Source: JBFWUM01 sp050247255 | GTDB lineage: Bacteria; Acidobacteriota; Vicinamibacteria; Vicinamibacterales; UBA2999 | Reading direction: 5' to 3' | NCBI GenBank assembly: GCA_050247255.1 | Contig: JBFWUM010000109.1 | Coordinates: 1-5,126, forward strand | Length of the DNA stretch: 5,126 nucleotides | In this document: positions 4,278-5,126 of the stretch, piece after piece | Layout: each line of letters begins with the position of its first letter | How positions within the stretch are numbered: the stretch's first letter is position 1 | Notes under the pieces: generated by a model | What the model was told of the DNA's origin: nothing | The model's database searches: none | Seen by the model: the letters and a program-made list of their open reading frames with translations, nothing else | Position numbers and translations under genes: made by a program

Positions 4278-5126
4278 CCCTCAAGCTCGGCATCCCGAAG
4301 GGATCGCTCCAGGACGCCACCGTGCAGTTGTTCGCACGGGCCGGCTTCAACATCCAGGTCAGCTCGCGCTCCTACTTTCCCGCGATCGACGACCCGGAAA
4401 TCGAGTGCATGCTGATCCGCGCGCAGGAAATGGCGCGGTACGTCTCGGATGGCGTGCTGGACGCGGGCCTGACGGGTCTCGACTGGATCGCGGAGCACGA
4501 AGCCGGTGACGGCATCACGGGCGTGATCGAGCCGATCGCGGATCTCGTCTACGCGAAGCAGAGCTTCGGCAAGGTGCGCTGGGTGCTGGCCGTGCCGGAG
4601 GATTCGCCCTACAAGACGGCGAAGGACCTCGAGGGCAAGATCATCGCGACCGAGCTGGTCCGCGCCACGAAGGCGTACTTCGCGAAGCAGGGCGTCAACG
4701 TGCGCACCGAGTTCTCGTGGGGCGCCACGGAAGTGAAGCCGCCACGGCTGGCGGACGCGATCGTCGAGGTCACGGAGACGGGCTCGTCGCTGCGCGCGAA
4801 CCGGCTGCGCATCATCGACACGCTGATGGAGTCCAACACGCAACTCATCGCGAACAAGACGGCGCTGGCCGACGGCTGGAAGAAGTCGAAGCTGCAGAAC
4901 ATCGCGCTGCTGCTGAACGCGGCGATCGCCGCGCAGGGCCGCGTGGGCCTGATGCTGAACGTCGAGAAGGCGAAGCTGACGTCGATCCTCTCGCTCCTGC
5001 CCGCGCTGCAGCGGCCGACGATCTCGTCGCTCAGCGACGACGCGTGGGTGGCGGTGAACACGATCATCGAGGAGAAGACCGTGCGCGACCTCGTGCCGAA
5101 GCTGAAGGCCGCCGGCGCGCAGGGGA
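4274..5126 (+). CDS. hisG: ATP phosphoribosyltransferase, long form (3' end cut by window)
   Basis: First enzyme of histidine synthesis, joining ATP and PRPP to give phosphoribosyl-ATP; usually the feedback-inhibited step. The frame runs from the ATG at 4274, overlapping the hisI stop, to the window end without a stop, giving 284 residues. Visible features are the N-terminal LGIPKGSLQDATVQLFARAGF (a family-typical start), LDAGLTGLDWI (62-72), and the PRPP-binding run DAIVEVTETGSSLRAN (161-176). After about residue 220 comes an ACT-like C-terminal domain (GLMLNVEKAKLTSILSLLPA, then AWVAVNTIIEEKTVRDLVPKL). That domain marks the long HisG form, which binds histidine itself and needs no HisZ partner. 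Long HisG proteins are about 290-300 residues, so only the last few residues are missing. Overlap with hisI indicates translational coupling under the same attenuator. Confidence 0.95.
   Translation, partial: MTLKLGIPKGSLQDATVQLFARAGFNIQVSSRSYFPAIDDPEIECMLIRAQEMARYVSDGVLDAGLTGLDWIAEHEAGDGITGVIEPIADLVYAKQSFGKVRWVLAVPEDSPYKTAKDLEGKIIATELVRATKAYFAKQGVNVRTEFSWGATEVKPPRLADAIVEVTETGSSLRANRLRIIDTLMESNTQLIANKTALADGWKKSKLQNIALLLNAAIAAQGRVGLMLNVEKAKLTSILSLLPALQRPTISSLSDDAWVAVNTIIEEKTVRDLVPKLKAAGAQG

Noticed and set aside
4070..5067. Minus-strand open frames opposite hisI and hisG
   Set aside because: No recognisable domain, and fully covered by well-supported plus-strand hisI and hisG.
1..5126. tRNA or rRNA genes, CRISPR arrays, insertion sequences, phage or defence genes
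   Set aside because: No repeat-spacer pattern, terminal inverted repeats, transposase motifs or tRNA-like folds were seen. All substantial coding space is assigned to metabolism, transport or regulation, apart from one unassigned lipoprotein.

Overview
The window is a GC-rich bacterial chromosomal segment with tightly packed genes and strong G/C preference at third codon positions. It carries ordinary housekeeping and nutrient-uptake genes, with no sign of phage, transposon, CRISPR or tRNA/rRNA sequence. The gene content and protein style are compatible with Acidobacteriota (Vicinamibacteria-like) or a similar high-GC Gram-negative lineage. That placement is an inference from general resemblance, not a demonstrated assignment. 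The predicted lipoprotein fits a diderm cell.

Layout. (1) Positions 1-371, plus strand: the 3' end of metK (S-adenosylmethionine synthetase). It is followed by a convergent intergenic stretch with two hairpins, one long enough to serve as a two-way terminator. (2) Positions 469-969, minus strand: a small lipoprotein of unknown function. (3) Positions 1018-3157, minus strand: modA-modB-modC, a complete molybdate ABC importer. The three genes are joined by two 4-base GTGA start/stop overlaps. ModC is short and lacks the usual C-terminal molybdate-sensing domain. (4) Positions 3222-3647, plus strand and divergent from modA: a 141-aa protein joining a MerR/excisionase-type helix-turn-helix to a single molybdate-binding Mop domain, probably the local Mo-responsive regulator. 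The 64-bp divergent region holds a 12-bp palindrome and a direct repeat that could be its operator. (5) Positions 3648-3944: gene-poor by length, but it contains a previously uncalled 24-codon his leader peptide with seven His codons, followed by a textbook intrinsic terminator. This is a transcription attenuator. (6) Positions 3945-5126, plus strand: hisI and hisG (long form, cut off by the window end), overlapping at ATGA and forming the start of a histidine operon.

How the parts work together. ModA, ModB and ModC capture and import molybdate, and the divergent HTH-Mop protein plausibly reports intracellular molybdate to their promoter. The his genes are controlled separately. When charged tRNA-His is scarce, a ribosome should stall on the His codons of the leader and favour an alternative fold over the terminator, letting RNA polymerase run on into hisI-hisG. 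The most notable items are the his attenuator and the movement of the molybdate-sensing domain from ModC to a MerR-like regulator.
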